Source of the DNA: Antedon mediterranea
Taxonomy: Eukaryota > Echinodermata > Crinoidea > Comatulida > Antedonidae
DNA: 64,000 nucleotides
Assembly: GCF_964355755.1 (NCBI RefSeq)
Contig: NC_092675.1
Span: 9,745,312-9,809,311 of the forward strand
Reading direction: 5' to 3'
The notes beneath the pieces were generated by a model that worked only from the letters and a program-made list of their open reading frames with translations, ran no database searches and was not told the origin of the DNA. The position numbers and the translations under genes were made by a program. Below, in pieces: positions 24,824 to 35,534 of the stretch. Position 1 is the first letter of the stretch; each line of letters begins with the position of its first letter.

Positions 24824-25761
24824 CGATTTTTTTTTTCGTACATAAGTTGGGGACCCCTCATGAAACGTCACAAAATAAACATGAATAATTCATCAGTTAA
24901 ATTTGTTGTTCCGTGTGCACCCAAGCGTATAGCAACAAGAAGTTAATACACAACTGCGATACGATACTTTCTACAGTTATAGGCCTAGGATTCTAAGTCA
25001 ATTCACGTGATTGCCTTCGCGCACTCTTCTTCACACAAAATGTGTCGAGTCGAGGCTAATCGACAGCTAGGCAAGACATTAAACTGAGTAGTAATTCATT
25101 GGACATAGCCCAAAGAAAGCTTAGACCCACAAGAATAAAGAATGTGTATAATTTGTGTACTGTATTTTTTTAATTCTGCTATTTTATTATCAAACAATAT
25201 GCATGTACTCAAAGGAACTTTAAAAATGCGCGTATATGAACACATGAGATGGGAAGATTTGACCCACGAGAATAAAAAATGTATTTTTGTGTAATGTTTA
25301 TTGTTTAATTTTGCTGACTTATTACTCGGATTGTGTCATACCAAAGATAGTGTAACTATCTTTGGTCATACCTAACACACACACGTCACACACACCCACA
25401 CAGCTACTACTAGAATAGACATGGTTTAGAGACTAATAATTAGGCCTTATAGTATTAATAGAAACTATAATGTTAACACGTAATTCTTTAGTAATAAATT
25501 ATATTAAAAACACCATAAACTAAAGGCTGATTATTTCGACAATCCACACAAAACGCCGCTATTCTTCTATGAAATCGCACGCCGCAACAACAGCGGAGAT
25601 AGGCCTAGAATCGTACCGCGCACTTGTGTAATCACTTCTAGTTTTTGTTGCTATACGCTTGGGTGCACACGGAACAAGAAAATTTAACTGATGAATTATT
25701 CAAGTTTATTTTGTGACGTTTCATGAGGGGGTCCCCAACTTATGTACGAAAAAAAAATCGC
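24824..25761. mobile_element. 938-bp long-TIR DNA transposon (non-autonomous)
   Basis: The TIRs are ~118 bp and about 95% alike by eye. They start CGATTTTTTTTTCGTACATA, include GGGGACCCC(C)TCATGAAACG, and end near TGCACCCAAGCGTATAGCAA. The duplicated target GGCCCGTGCA lies at 24814-24823 and 25762-25771. A ~10-bp duplication with long TIRs suits Mutator-like elements; P-like elements (usually 8 bp) are an alternative. The ~700-bp interior has no transposase ORF. Confidence 0.75.
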
Positions 25762-25771
25762 GGCCCGTGCA

Positions 25772-26300
25772 TCATTTTGCAATAGTTATTGAGTTAATTT
25801 TAAACTGAGACTACTATAACATAACTAATTGCTATCTCAGGTTTTAAATAAATTATAATAACAAATGAACATGGCGAATGATGGGTACATAATGCAGTAG
25901 TCCTAGTATGAATTGTATCAGAATTGACTATCATAATCTGTTTCATGTCATGACTGTAGGCTTAAGCCTATGATTGTTTAGAAATATATTCCTAAAAATT
26001 ACTGCAATAAAATAGTCGAAGTAGTGATTTTCAAAAAGTGACTTCTTGTTCTTTTTTAATTGTTTATAACACACTATTTGACTACTATATTTTCCTAATC
26101 TGTACTGTTTTGCTGCTGGATGAAAAGGAAGAACATATCAAGAACAAAAACGGAATACTTTTTTATTTATTTTATTTTATTCAATTTTCAGGCACAAAAA
26201 AACATGACAACAAGACAGCGGTGCAGCACCCTGAGGATTGCCATGAGTGCAAAGCACTATCGAGATGGCTCTCCATATACTGCACTTGAACAAATAAGTA
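25772..26300. other. Unassigned stretch next to the CR1 3' end
   Basis: A pyrimidine tract with an acceptor-like TTTTCAG (about 26184-26190) precedes a short ORF rich in basic residues, but neither frame has a recognisable motif. Part of this may be the CR1 3' UTR. Confidence 0.35.
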
Positions 26301-26447
26301 AACCATAAAAAGACAAAGATATAAAAATTTAAAATTGCGAGGCATCAAGTTGAACAATCATTAAAATTGAATCTAAAAAATATATATATATAAATATTAT
26401 GTACAGATAAAAATGATTGTTTAAAGATAAAAAAAAAAATAAAAAGT

Positions 26448-29400
26448 TTAAAGTTGCCTGACATAAGACCGGAGAGCTGTCACAAATGTGTTAAAACTAA
26501 ATAAAGAATGTTCTCTAATATAATTAGGAATCTCTTGCCATACACGGGGAAAATTAGTGTACAATGAATATTTAAAAGAATTGGTTCTGGCATATTTGTG
26601 TTTAAAAATAACTGATTCGGAATACCTTGGATTAAAATCAACAAAATCGTGAATATTAAGATCAATTCGACCATACATACATTTCATAATAAAAAGTATA
26701 CTGAGAAAACACACTCTCTGGTCCATAGATGGCAAATTTAAATGTTCGAGCCGTTGCTCGTAATCGCCCTTAGCACACAATTTTGTGATCCTTCGAAGAG
26801 GTTTATTTATGCTAGTAATATGTTGTTTTTGATGAGGCACCCAAACAGGGGCAGCATACTCAAGTATGGGCCTACATAAACCGTTAAAAAGCCTCATCAA
26901 AATTACAGGGTCGTTAAATATCACAAAACGCTTTATGAATCCGACAATTTGAAGAGATTTTGTGGTAATTGCGGACACATGCGTTGACCAAGAGAGATTG
27001 CTTTCAAAGTGAATACCAAGATATTTGTAGGAGGTAACTGCTTGAAGGTCATTAGTGTGAATATGATAACGAGCATGAATGGGATTACGTTTGCGAGTAA
27101 TATGGAGAACTTTGCATTTTTTAGCATTAAGTCTCATCATGTTATTTTGACACCATTCATCGATGTTATCTAGATCTTTTTGAAGTAATATCGCATCATA
27201 TTCACATCTAATTGGCCTGAACACCACCGTATCGTCGGCATATTGTCTAATTTGAGAGGTGATCGACATAGGGAGGTCAAAAACGAACGAGTTGAAAAGT
27301 AATGGGCCAAGTACCGACCCTTGAGGTACACCTGAAACAACTTGTGTACGGTCAGATATCAGTCCATTAAGGACAATCTGTTGGCAACGATCAGTAAGAA
27401 ATGAGCCCATCCATTTCAAAATTGGACCACATAGACCAAAATTGTGGAGCTTACGTAATAGTTTAGGGTGACTCACACGGTCAAATGCTTTTTCCCAATC
27501 AAGGAATATAGCATCGACGACTGGTGGGTTCGTACCATCTAATATTTTGGACCATTCGTGGTATATGGATGAAGCTTGTGTAATACAAGATCTTCCAGGA
27601 TAGAACCCGTGCTGTACAGGACTAACAAACGCATTACATTGAAGATGAAATAAAAAATGATCAGCCACAATACGTTCTAGAACTTTGCCAACAACTGAAC
27701 AAAGTGATATTGGTCTATAATTACTTATATCATTTCTACTACCAGATTTAAAAATTGGTACAACATTGGCCAATTTCCATTCCTTCACCACAATGCCTTG
27801 GTCAAGGGACATTTGAAAAATTTTAAGCAAAATTGGGGATATAACAGGTGCAGCCATACTCAACATCATAGGGGTAATCCCGTCGGGCCCAGGGGATTTA
27901 TTAGTATCTAAAGATAACAGGGCACGGAAAATTTGATCCCTATTGATGACAATACTAGTTAAAGGTAAGACAATTTCACTGTGATTACAATAAGATGTTT
28001 CGTTTGTTACATTGAAATCATCATTATCTTCAGTAAAATTAGAATGAAAATATTTCGAAAATGCTTTAGTAGCATTTAAATCTGAATCTATGATATTGCC
28101 GTTTAAAGTATACTTTCTTTCTGTTGCACATTTTCGTTTTTTCTTAACATATGACCAAAATCGTTTAGGATTAGATTTACAGCCTAAACTAAGATTATGG
28201 AGGTAATCATAATGAGACTTTCTCGTAGTTTCACGCAATGCGTTACTAAATTTTCTGTATTTTTCCCACTTATACATGTTATTCGGATGTTTCTTTGCAT
28301 CTCGATAAAGGCGTCTCTTTTTACGAGACATTTTAATAATTTCAGTTGTTATCCAGATTGATTTTCTGCGAGGTTTGCTTTTAGCTTTGGGTATGCAATC
28401 ATCAATTGCGGCAAGAAAAAGGTCTTTAAAACAAGCCCAAGTGGAATCTAAGTTAAGCTGTGTAAAGCAGATATCCCACGGGACTGAATTAAGAGTTTGG
28501 AAAAAATCATCATGATTAACCTTTTTATATTGATAAAAATATCTAGGAACTTGTTTAGGACAGACCAACCGTCCAGCTAAGTCAAAGAAGATACCTATAT
28601 GATCACTTGTACTAATTCCAGGTTCACCTGTGACATTATGAATAATGTCATTATTATTACAGAACACAAGGTCTAACATAGAATGTGATCCATTATTTGC
28701 ATATCTGGTAGGAAAATTTACAAGTTGAACAAGATTAAGAGATGACATTATATTTTCAAACTCAATATTACAGTTCGAGTTCGAACCAAAGTCATAATTG
28801 AAATCACCAGCGATGATCACAGCAGTATATTTGTGCATGATGGAGAGTATATTGTCTGAGAGTTCTTGAAAATTGGTTAACCATTCTCTTGATGAACTCG
28901 GGGGTCTATAAACACAGCCAAGCAGAATACTTCCTCCAGATACATGGATTTCAGCCAGTTGAACCTCAATATTAGTGTCAATGTCCACAGATAATACATC
29001 TATAGAATGTTTGCATGCTATCAGAACACCACCACCGTGTCTGTTTCTGTCGTTTCTATGAACACAGTAATCTAACGGGAAAATCTCTGCACTCTTAATC
29101 GTTGGATCCAACCATGTTTCAGTCAACAACACTATATCAACATTATTTTCTATCCGTACTTGAAGATCCTGGATTTTATTAGCAATACTTCGGGCGTTGA
29201 ACATAGCGATTTTTATGTTGTTGGGTCGGTGGATTTCGTTTAAATCTTTCATTCTGGAATTCATTGGACCTGGATTTGTTTCAATATCACCAGCAGACAA
29301 GATATCAATACTAAAACATGCCGTATGGTTACTGTAATAAGCGATCGGACGTGAGAAAAACTTACGACTTTTAGGCTGACGACAAGCAGTTCCACACTGA

Positions 29401-29579
29401 CAGTCAGGAAGGTATGCAAACTCTATTGTATTGTGTTTCACACCTGACCACTGATCGTTGTTGTTGACAGTTCGAAAAACAATAGGCCTAGCACTTGTGG
29501 CGTCGTTGACGAACCCGTGAAAAACGTAGTTTTTGTTGTCATAAACACACCGATCGTTGAAATTTACTCCATTGAACAT
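26448..29579 (-). CDS. CR1-type LINE polyprotein: 2A peptide, APE endonuclease, reverse transcriptase
   Basis: The protein has 1043 residues, intact from ATG to stop, with an in-frame TAA 18 bases upstream fixing the start. Residues 1-97 form a unique N-terminal segment with a Cys cluster (CQCGTAC at 60-66). Residues 98-105 are DIETNPGP, a 2A ribosome-skipping motif. The APE-type endonuclease (about 122-335) has Asn128, Glu154 (LLTETW), YRPP at 224, GDFNYD at 258 and SDH at 325. The reverse transcriptase (about 550-860) has SPGPDGI, NYRPISL, the FLDWEKAFD motif with Asp694, GVPQGSVLGPLLF at 750, and the catalytic YADD at 780. The C-terminal CR1 region ends SFNTFVTALRSYVRQL. The enzyme would nick target DNA and reverse-transcribe its own RNA in place. 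All key residues are present, so it may be competent, though no classical ORF1 is evident upstream. Confidence 0.92.
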   Translation of the reverse strand: MFNGVNFNDRCVYDNKNYVFHGFVNDATSARPIVFRTVNNNDQWSGVKHNTIEFAYLPDCQCGTACRQPKSRKFFSRPIAYYSNHTACFSIDILSAGDIETNPGPMNSRMKDLNEIHRPNNIKIAMFNARSIANKIQDLQVRIENNVDIVLLTETWLDPTIKSAEIFPLDYCVHRNDRNRHGGGVLIACKHSIDVLSVDIDTNIEVQLAEIHVSGGSILLGCVYRPPSSSREWLTNFQELSDNILSIMHKYTAVIIAGDFNYDFGSNSNCNIEFENIMSSLNLVQLVNFPTRYANNGSHSMLDLVFCNNNDIIHNVTGEPGISTSDHIGIFFDLAGRLVCPKQVPRYFYQYKKVNHDDFFQTLNSVPWDICFTQLNLDSTWACFKDLFLAAIDDCIPKAKSKPRRKSIWITTEIIKMSRKKRRLYRDAKKHPNNMYKWEKYRKFSNALRETTRKSHYDYLHNLSLGCKSNPKRFWSYVKKKRKCATERKYTLNGNIIDSDLNATKAFSKYFHSNFTEDNDDFNVTNETSYCNHSEIVLPLTSIVINRDQIFRALLSLDTNKSPGPDGITPMMLSMAAPVISPILLKIFQMSLDQGIVVKEWKLANVVPIFKSGSRNDISNYRPISLCSVVGKVLERIVADHFLFHLQCNAFVSPVQHGFYPGRSCITQASSIYHEWSKILDGTNPPVVDAIFLDWEKAFDRVSHPKLLRKLHNFGLCGPILKWMGSFLTDRCQQIVLNGLISDRTQVVSGVPQGSVLGPLLFNSFVFDLPMSITSQIRQYADDTVVFRPIRCEYDAILLQKDLDNIDEWCQNNMMRLNAKKCKVLHITRKRNPIHARYHIHTNDLQAVTSYKYLGIHFESNLSWSTHVSAITTKSLQIVGFIKRFVIFNDPVILMRLFNGLCRPILEYAAPVWVPHQKQHITSINKPLRRITKLCAKGDYEQRLEHLNLPSMDQRVCFLSILFIMKCMYGRIDLNIHDFVDFNPRYSESVIFKHKYARTNSFKYSLYTNFPRVWQEIPNYIREHSLFSFNTFVTALRSYVRQL
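29265..29288 (-). other. 2A-like ribosome-skipping motif
   Basis: The codons spell DIETNPGP, preceded by ILSAG, matching the D(V/I)E(x)NPG|P consensus. In this family the ribosome fails to form the Gly-Pro bond and continues, releasing a separate upstream peptide (here residues 1-104). 2A motifs at the N-termini of APE-type LINE ORFs are known from trypanosomes and from sea urchin CR1-like elements. Confidence 0.85.
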
Positions 29580-29830
29580 ATTGGTTACTATTGATTAAAA
29601 TTATGTAGTAAAACCAAAGGTATAAAATCGAAAATTCCTTGATTTTCCGCAGACCGTAAAACGGTGCTGTGTGAGTCATTGTCATTGTCGAAATACGATG
29701 CGCTTAGTGTTGTTAATACCAGAGGGACCGCCTCGCATAAATAAGTAGTAGTGATGTGAGTGATGATTACTCCTAGATGATGATTTTGAGGATGATGATA
29801 AACATTCAATAATAACAACATTATTCAGTA

Positions 29831-31438
29831 ATTAAAACAAATAGAGATATACAAAGTACAGGAAATAATTTATTATAATTTAATCGCACATTACCGCAAT
29901 TATTGTGATGAAAAAAATTGAGTACACCACAGTGTTGCACTCTTAGATAAGTCCCTATAGTAGTACAAATTTGGAATAGGAAAGTGAAGAATAATTATAA
30001 TACGATGTTTATCAGATCTGGCTCAAATGGCATGGTACACGTGATCAATGAGAAACGATATGAAAACACGTAAAAACGCATCGAATATCGTTATCACGTA
30101 CGTAACGTCACGCTACACATAATGTGTGACGTAGTACGCGAGTTTTACCCATACGCATACGTATCCAAATTGCCTATTGACAAAAAAACCGCAGTTAATT
30201 CATCAATAATGCCGTATTCGTTTTACTTATAGATTGGCAGCAGTAATTAGTGACTGTATCAGTTAAGTACACATATTTTATCTTTGTTTTAGTAAAATTG
30301 GATAAAACAGAAGGGGACCTGACAGTGTCTAGACAATTACATTTAAAACAGCATTATGTGTCGGGATACCCAATCACATTATGATTTCATGACTTTGACA
30401 ACATAAAACGAAAAATTCAGAATAATTAAAACAAAGGATCGGCTTTACATGTTTGTACACGCTTTATATATTAGTGAGTGTTTATCATCTGTGACATTCA
30501 TCTCTGTACATATGTAAAAAAAGTAAAAACAATTACCGTATATCATGGATTGAATAATTAATGATAAAGAAGGATTTGAATCAATCTGAGATAAAAACAA
30601 AATGTATTTTGTTGCAGACGCGCGGACCGCCTACACATACATTTCAAGTAAATATAAAGCAGTCCGACTGCGCATGGATTGATGGGTGGGTACGATTTTA
30701 TACCTTAAGATATCACCAATTTATACGCAACTTCGGAAAGTGGACCGACCGGCCGGCCGACCATGTCAGGGGAAACAGTATACTACATTTTAGTTTGGTT
30801 TATTTTATTTGTTTGTGTTCACATTAGCTCGAGTGCAGTTTGAAAAACACTAGAGTATTTTTCGAGTTAAGGCCAATTTACGAGAAGTTACGATAAGTGG
30901 TAGGCGGAAAACAAATTGAATTGAATGTATTTCTTTACCATTTACACAAAACGCAGTGCGGACGGGCGGTTGAGTGGAAACACACTCAGGATAGATACAG
31001 ATCCTACATCGGACAACCTGCGCGCTTTCGCGTGTTCAATTTAAGATCCTGCTGCTGGTGTTCCGATGACTAAAATAGTTGCGCTCCCAAATACGTCTCA
31101 GAATGTTTGACTATCAAGGAGAACGCGAGAACTAAGATCTAGTCATCAGGTGCTACTGGACATTCAATTCAATTCACAATTCAATTTCAATTCAATTCAC
31201 TTTGATTTCAGAAAAAGTCCATATCATAACACATAACGATATTCTAATAAATAAATGTAAGTAAGTAAAAAATCTATACCACATGTCGCACATAATAATG
31301 CCGTCGTAAAACCGTTGGTTTTCAACTGGAGTGAAATAACATTATAATGGCTATACTGATACAAGTTAACATACGTAAAGGTATACATGGAATTAGGTAT
31401 ACAGAAATTCAATCCATTTTCTGTGCAACTTTGAATCT
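29831..31438. other. Stretch without a supported gene
   Basis: There are no recognisable exons. A TTCAATTCAATTCA simple repeat lies at about 31160-31200, and a few GC-richer patches (30000-30180, 30950-31130) contain ACGT-rich words. The first part may include 5' sequence of the CR1 element. Confidence 0.5.
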
Positions 31439-31824
31439 TTAAGAATTAGAGAAAAAACACATGTTATTAGAGGTGTTACAGCTTTTTTCAATTTTTGTTT
31501 TGAAACAAAAAATTGATTTCCAAATGTACTCATAGAAGGAGGGAACATGGTTATCAACAAACACTGCACTAGTACTACAGCTCCTTGAGCGTTTTAAAAT
31601 CTTTCTAAATGCGTTATTATATAAAAGACCTGTAATGACTTCATAGTTTTTACATTAAAATCACACCATAAGGCCGCACAATACATAATACTAATACAGT
31701 ATGACTTAAACAAAGTAATCTTAACATCCGTTGAGCATTTACTAAATTTTCTACAAAGAGAGTTACCTCTAATACATAATGATCGATACTGCCTTTTAAT
31801 ATCCAGTTCGTCCCTAGTATCATC
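31439..31824 (-). pseudogene. Jockey-like LINE, C-terminal part (outer element, piece 2)
   Basis: On the minus strand the frame reads DDTRDELDIKRQYRSL, NSLCRKFSKCSTDVKITLF, KSYCISIMYCAALW, a frameshift near 31620, LYNNAFRKILKRSRSC and VPSFYEYIWKS, to a stop. The pattern (D..DI.RQ.R.L...N.L.R.F..CS..VK..LF.SYC...Y...LW...) is the region after the reverse transcriptase in jockey-like LINEs common in marine invertebrates. It is the exact continuation of the 35535-37600 fragment: codons for YLGCVI end at 35535 and those for DDTRDELD begin at 31824. Confidence 0.8.
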
Positions 31825-33611
31825 AAGAAAGTAAAGCAGTATCCAAATAATAAAACCTGGCTGACCAAGGAGGTAAAAATAGCAATCGTCGAAAAGAAGC
31901 TAGCGTTTGCTAGTAAAAACAAAATTAAGTTAAAAGAAGCACAGAAAAGGCTTGATATGGCTGTAAAAAGAGGCAAAGAAAAGTTCAGAAACAGATTAGA
32001 AAGGAATATAAATAATAGGCAGACAAGGAAAGCATGGAAAGACATAAAATATATAATTGGAGGATCAAACAAAACATGTCCTCCCAAACTTTTACCAGGA
32101 TACAATGATCTGCAACTAGCTGAAGAATTCAACTTATTTTACAGTAGGTTTGATGCTCATGACTTTAAGTCGCAGTTAGCGGATACCTGCAAGAATATTG
32201 ACGTAACTGATGATGCAGATTACTTCACAGAGAATGATGTTGTCAACCTTCTGAAAAAAACAAATGCAAACAAAGCTGGTGGCCCAGACAAGTTATGTGG
32301 AAAACTTTTGAAAGAGTGCGCTGCTCAGATAGGACATGTCTTTCAGAAACTTTTTGAATGTTCTCTCCGTACAACCACTATCCCTGCAATTTGGAAGCAC
32401 TTTTTGATTGTACCTTTTGCCAAAATAAATAATGTTAAAACTCTTAATGATTATAATAGACCAATTGCCCTAACGTCCCTGGTTATGAAATGCATGGAAA
32501 GAATAATTAGTAAGCGTGTTAAAGATCAAAGTGACCACCTGTTAGATCCTATGCAATTCGCATATAGAGCACACAGAGGGACAGACGATGCCACAGCCAC
32601 TCTCATCCACAACACTCAACAACATCTCGACAAGAACAACACATTCACACGCCTTCTTTTCATTGACTTTAGTTCCGCCTTCAACACAATACAACCTCAC
32701 ATTCTCCTGTCCAAGCTTATTAACATGAATATAAACTCATCTATCATTCTCTGGATAAAAGACTTTTTAACAAATAGATCACAACAAGTTAAATTCGGAA
32801 ATCAACAACCACATTCACCAGTACAGGCTCACCACAAGGCTGCGTTCTGTCTCCCCTGTTATACATTCTGTATACAAACTACTGTATAAATGCCACTGAC
32901 TCCTGCCGTTTGATAAAATATGCCGATGACACTTGCATAGCTGGTAACATTAAAGATGCTGAATCGCTTTTGAACTATTTTACCGAAATAAAGTTATTTA
33001 CAGAGTGGTGTAAAGAAAACTATCTTATTTTAAATTCTAAGAAAACCAAAGAAATGATTATCGATTTTAGAAAGAAACAAAGTAATCATGCTGATGTAGT
33101 AATTGATGGTGAATGTATAAAAGTTGTCAAAGAATACAAATACTTAGGAACAATCATAGATGATAAATTAAAATGGAGCAAAAATACAAACATGCTATAT
33201 AAAAAGGGTCAGCAACGACTGCACCTAATGCGTCAACTTAAGAAATTTAAAGTAGATAACAAAATTCTAACCATGTTTTACAAATCGATGGTACTTAGCG
33301 TGATATCTTTCTGTTATGCTGTGTTGGGAAATAGTCTCAATGTAAAAGACAAGGGAAAACTATATAGAATCGTACGAAGAGCTAGTAAAATGCTAAATAT
33401 CCCTGAAACAGATCTTAATATAAGATTTGATGGGTCAGTGTTATCACGTGTAAAACGAATAATGGCAAATACAAACCACCCATTATATGCCGAGTATAAC
33501 TTTTTAAGGTCAGGGTGCCGTTTACGGAGTATTCTCTCACGAACCACGAGATATAGTAAATCGTTTGTTCCAAGTTCAATTAAAACTTTTAATAAGCAGT
33601 GCAATAGATAA
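31825..33611 (+). pseudogene. L2/Rex1-like LINE reverse transcriptase, 5'-truncated and frameshifted
   Basis: It begins within the linker after the endonuclease (KKVKQYPNNKTWLTKEV), then LAEEFNLFYSRFD, NKAGGPDKLCGKLLK, NDYNRPIALTSLVMKCMER, QFAYRAHRGTDDA, and catalytic motif A FIDFSSAFNTI (Asp codon at 32665). A single frameshift near 32805-32811 moves into the frame of TSTGSPQGCVLSPLLYILY, and motif C IKYADDTCIAG follows (YADD at 32919-32930). After it come NSKKTKEMIIDFR, YKYLGTIIDD and a C-terminus with RASKMLN and CRLRSILSRTTRYSKSFVPS. The FSSAFNTI, GSPQGCVLSPLL and KYADDT signatures fit the L2/Rex1 part of the CR1 group. It lacks the endonuclease and is shifted, so it is inactive. Confidence 0.85.
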
Positions 33612-33807
33612 ATATACAATTATGAATGGACTGATTTTGCGATATTTTACTTTTTTAAAGAGAGTATTTTTTTATGATATTTTAATATTGTACATACTTA
33701 CTTCAATAATTTTCAATAATCTGATATTCGGCTAGTCTTTCTACTACACCATGTATTAAGATTTAGTTTAAGTTACGTGTGCTTTTTCTATATTTAAATT
33801 GTTTAGT

Positions 33808-35368
33808 TATCCGCATTCAGCGGATAACTCCTTGTAACTGTCCTGTTTCATCATCTTTTTTTTTTTTTTTCTGTATTCTTCTTTCTTTCTGTCATTTTTG
33901 TGTCACGCATATCTCAAAAACGTGTAAACATAACATTTTATAGCTTTGTCCACATGTGGGCATTCACGTGAAGTTGTGCACCTGCTATTGTGAATGACGT
34001 GACTTACGCGCGTTTTTATGAGTTTCGCGTTTTTAATATTTATCAAAAACCATGTAACAACGTAAATTGAAACTTAACAAAAGTTTAATTTATATCTTGC
34101 GCTAGCTGACTGTGGAAAAAAAATGGCATGTTGCACACGAAGTTACGCGCGCACGCGCGTTTGAAATTTCAAAATGCGAAGAATCAATTTCTAATCAACT
34201 TTCTACGCGTTTCATGTCATTTTGAGCATGTAAAAAATTCCCACGCGGGCGCATTTTTTTACGCGTATGGTGCGAACGTAGTGTTGAAAACAATTTCTTT
34301 TGTGTGATTTATGTTTTCGAGCCTTTTTTAGTAATTTTACCAACTTTTAAACAATTTTGAATTAAAATTACGTCATACAGGCACGTTGAATTGGATAATT
34401 TACGTGCGTTTTTTATGAAAAAGTTCAAAAATTTGTCAAAATTATACCTTTTTTTAAACAATCATAGATTCTAAACTACGAGGTGAACTTTTTTTTAATT
34501 ACATATCCAGGAACATGATAAGTTGTAGATATGGAATCATACATTGATATGGCAAACCGGTCATTGTGACGTCATCGTATGACCACGCGAATATAAAATA
34601 TAGGATTTTTGTATCTTTTGTCATAGCTCATCACATTTAATAGAGTGCATATCCACTTATCTGTTTTCCATTTTCATCCCGATTATTATATTTTCTAGGT
34701 CAATCAACTATCTTACGCATGAGCTAAAAATATTTTAATTTTTATGACGTCATCATGTCTAAAAATGTAAATAACGTGGGTCACTTATATTTATCTTTAC
34801 AGTAAATTTTAATCTGTTATAGCTCATCAGAATAAAAAGTGATAATCATGATTAAAACGTTTTCTGGAAGCTATTGGATTGTAGATACGAATTCATGTGA
34901 ACATTTTGCCAATCAGATGCTGTGACGTCATCATATGTCCAGTTGAATATAAAAAGTCGTATTTTTATATTTTGCGTCATAGTTCATCACATTTAAAAGA
35001 GCGCGCATCTACATTTTACGTATTCAAATTTCTTCTACACGTTAATATGTTGTTGCTGAGATAATTTCCTTCCGAAATTGCTATCTTAGTTTTTCATTTT
35101 GATACCGTCACCATGTTAAAAATTGGAATAAATAGCTGGTCCCAGCTATACACTGTATGTAGTATACAGATTATACCGTTTGCACTGTATATACCATATG
35201 ACACAAAATTGACAGAATTCAGCACTAAACAGCATATCATATTCTTCAGTTCAGGTCATGATTATATAATCTTTTTCTGTGTGCAAACTGTCAACGTATG
35301 ACGTGCACGTGGCGGCGTTTGTGTGGTGCGGATAACTAACTCGTCAAAGTGACGAGTTACATGTCTAG
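33808..35368 (+). mobile_element. Non-autonomous Helentron/Helitron-like element
   Basis: The left end is GTTATCCGCA (33806-33815), which also pairs with a nearby TGCGGATAAC-like arm (GCGGATAAC, 33820-33828). The same sequence inverted, TGCGGATAAC, stands at 35327-35336. Directly after it is a perfect hairpin, TAACTCGTC-AAAGT-GACGAGTTA (35337-35359), then ACATGT and CTAG followed by TT. A 5' terminal motif repeated inverted just before a 3' terminal hairpin, with a CTRR-type end and no target duplication, is the Helentron (Helitron2) layout. There is no Rep/helicase gene. The interior contains direct repeats with TGACGTCA sites. The element lies inside a LINE 3' UTR, giving good outer limits. 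Confidence 0.65.
34520..35110 (+). repeat. Diverged internal direct repeats with TGACGTCA boxes
   Basis: Two diverged copies (about 34530-34680 and 34870-35030) share GTAGATAYG...GACGTCATC, TATGWCCA and AATATAAAA blocks, then GTCATAGYTCATCACATTTAA. A third partial copy (about 34740-34830) also has GACGTCATCATG and TATAGCTCATCA. TGACGTCA is the CREB/ATF consensus, but here it may only be a repeat feature of the Helentron body. Confidence 0.5.
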
Positions 35369-35534
35369 TTATTTTTTGTGTTGTAACATGTTTTGTGAAT
35401 GATGTACAGTATAACTCTATATATTTTAATTGTTTTGTATGTAGTGTATCAAACGACACATTTCCAATGACATGTATGTATTTTGTATGTAATTGGACAA
35501 TAAAAGATTTTTGAATTTTGAATTTTGAATTTTG

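Larger units (their letters stand above)
26300..29830 (-). mobile_element. CR1-clade LINE retrotransposon with intact ORF
   Basis: A long uninterrupted minus-strand ORF2 is followed by an AT-rich 3' region (about 26300-26447, with a TA-repeat and A/T tracts) and preceded by a short untranslated leader. Exact ends are uncertain because I could not see a target duplication or a clean tail. Unlike every other LINE in the window it has no stop or frameshift, which suggests a recent insertion. Confidence 0.75.
31825..35534 (+). mobile_element. L2/Rex1-like LINE inserted into the jockey-like LINE
   Basis: This is a 5'-truncated plus-strand LINE that starts mid-coding and ends in a (TTGAATTT)n-like tail after a GACAATAAAAG polyadenylation context. 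It lies head-to-tail against minus-strand outer LINE sequence at both ends. No target duplication is visible: the outer frame continues without loss or gain. Its own 3' UTR is interrupted by the Helentron-like element at 33808-35368; without that, the 3' UTR would be only about 360 bp. Confidence 0.85.

Noticed and set aside
26120-26308. Short basic ORF after an acceptor-like TTTTCAG, as a host exon
   Set aside because: Neither overlapping frame has a motif, no partner exon is visible, and it may lie in the CR1 3' region.
29265-29288. 2A motif as a sign of an integrated RNA virus
   Set aside because: The motif lies in one open frame with a LINE endonuclease and reverse transcriptase; no viral domain is present.
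29588-29821. 77-codon ORF just upstream of the CR1 ORF, as a possible ORF1
   Set aside because: It is too short and lacks the coiled-coil, zinc-finger or esterase features of CR1 ORF1 proteins.
31650-32132. 160-codon minus-strand ORF
   Set aside because: It crosses the LINE-LINE junction: part is antisense to the L2-like coding frame and part is out-of-frame jockey-like sequence.
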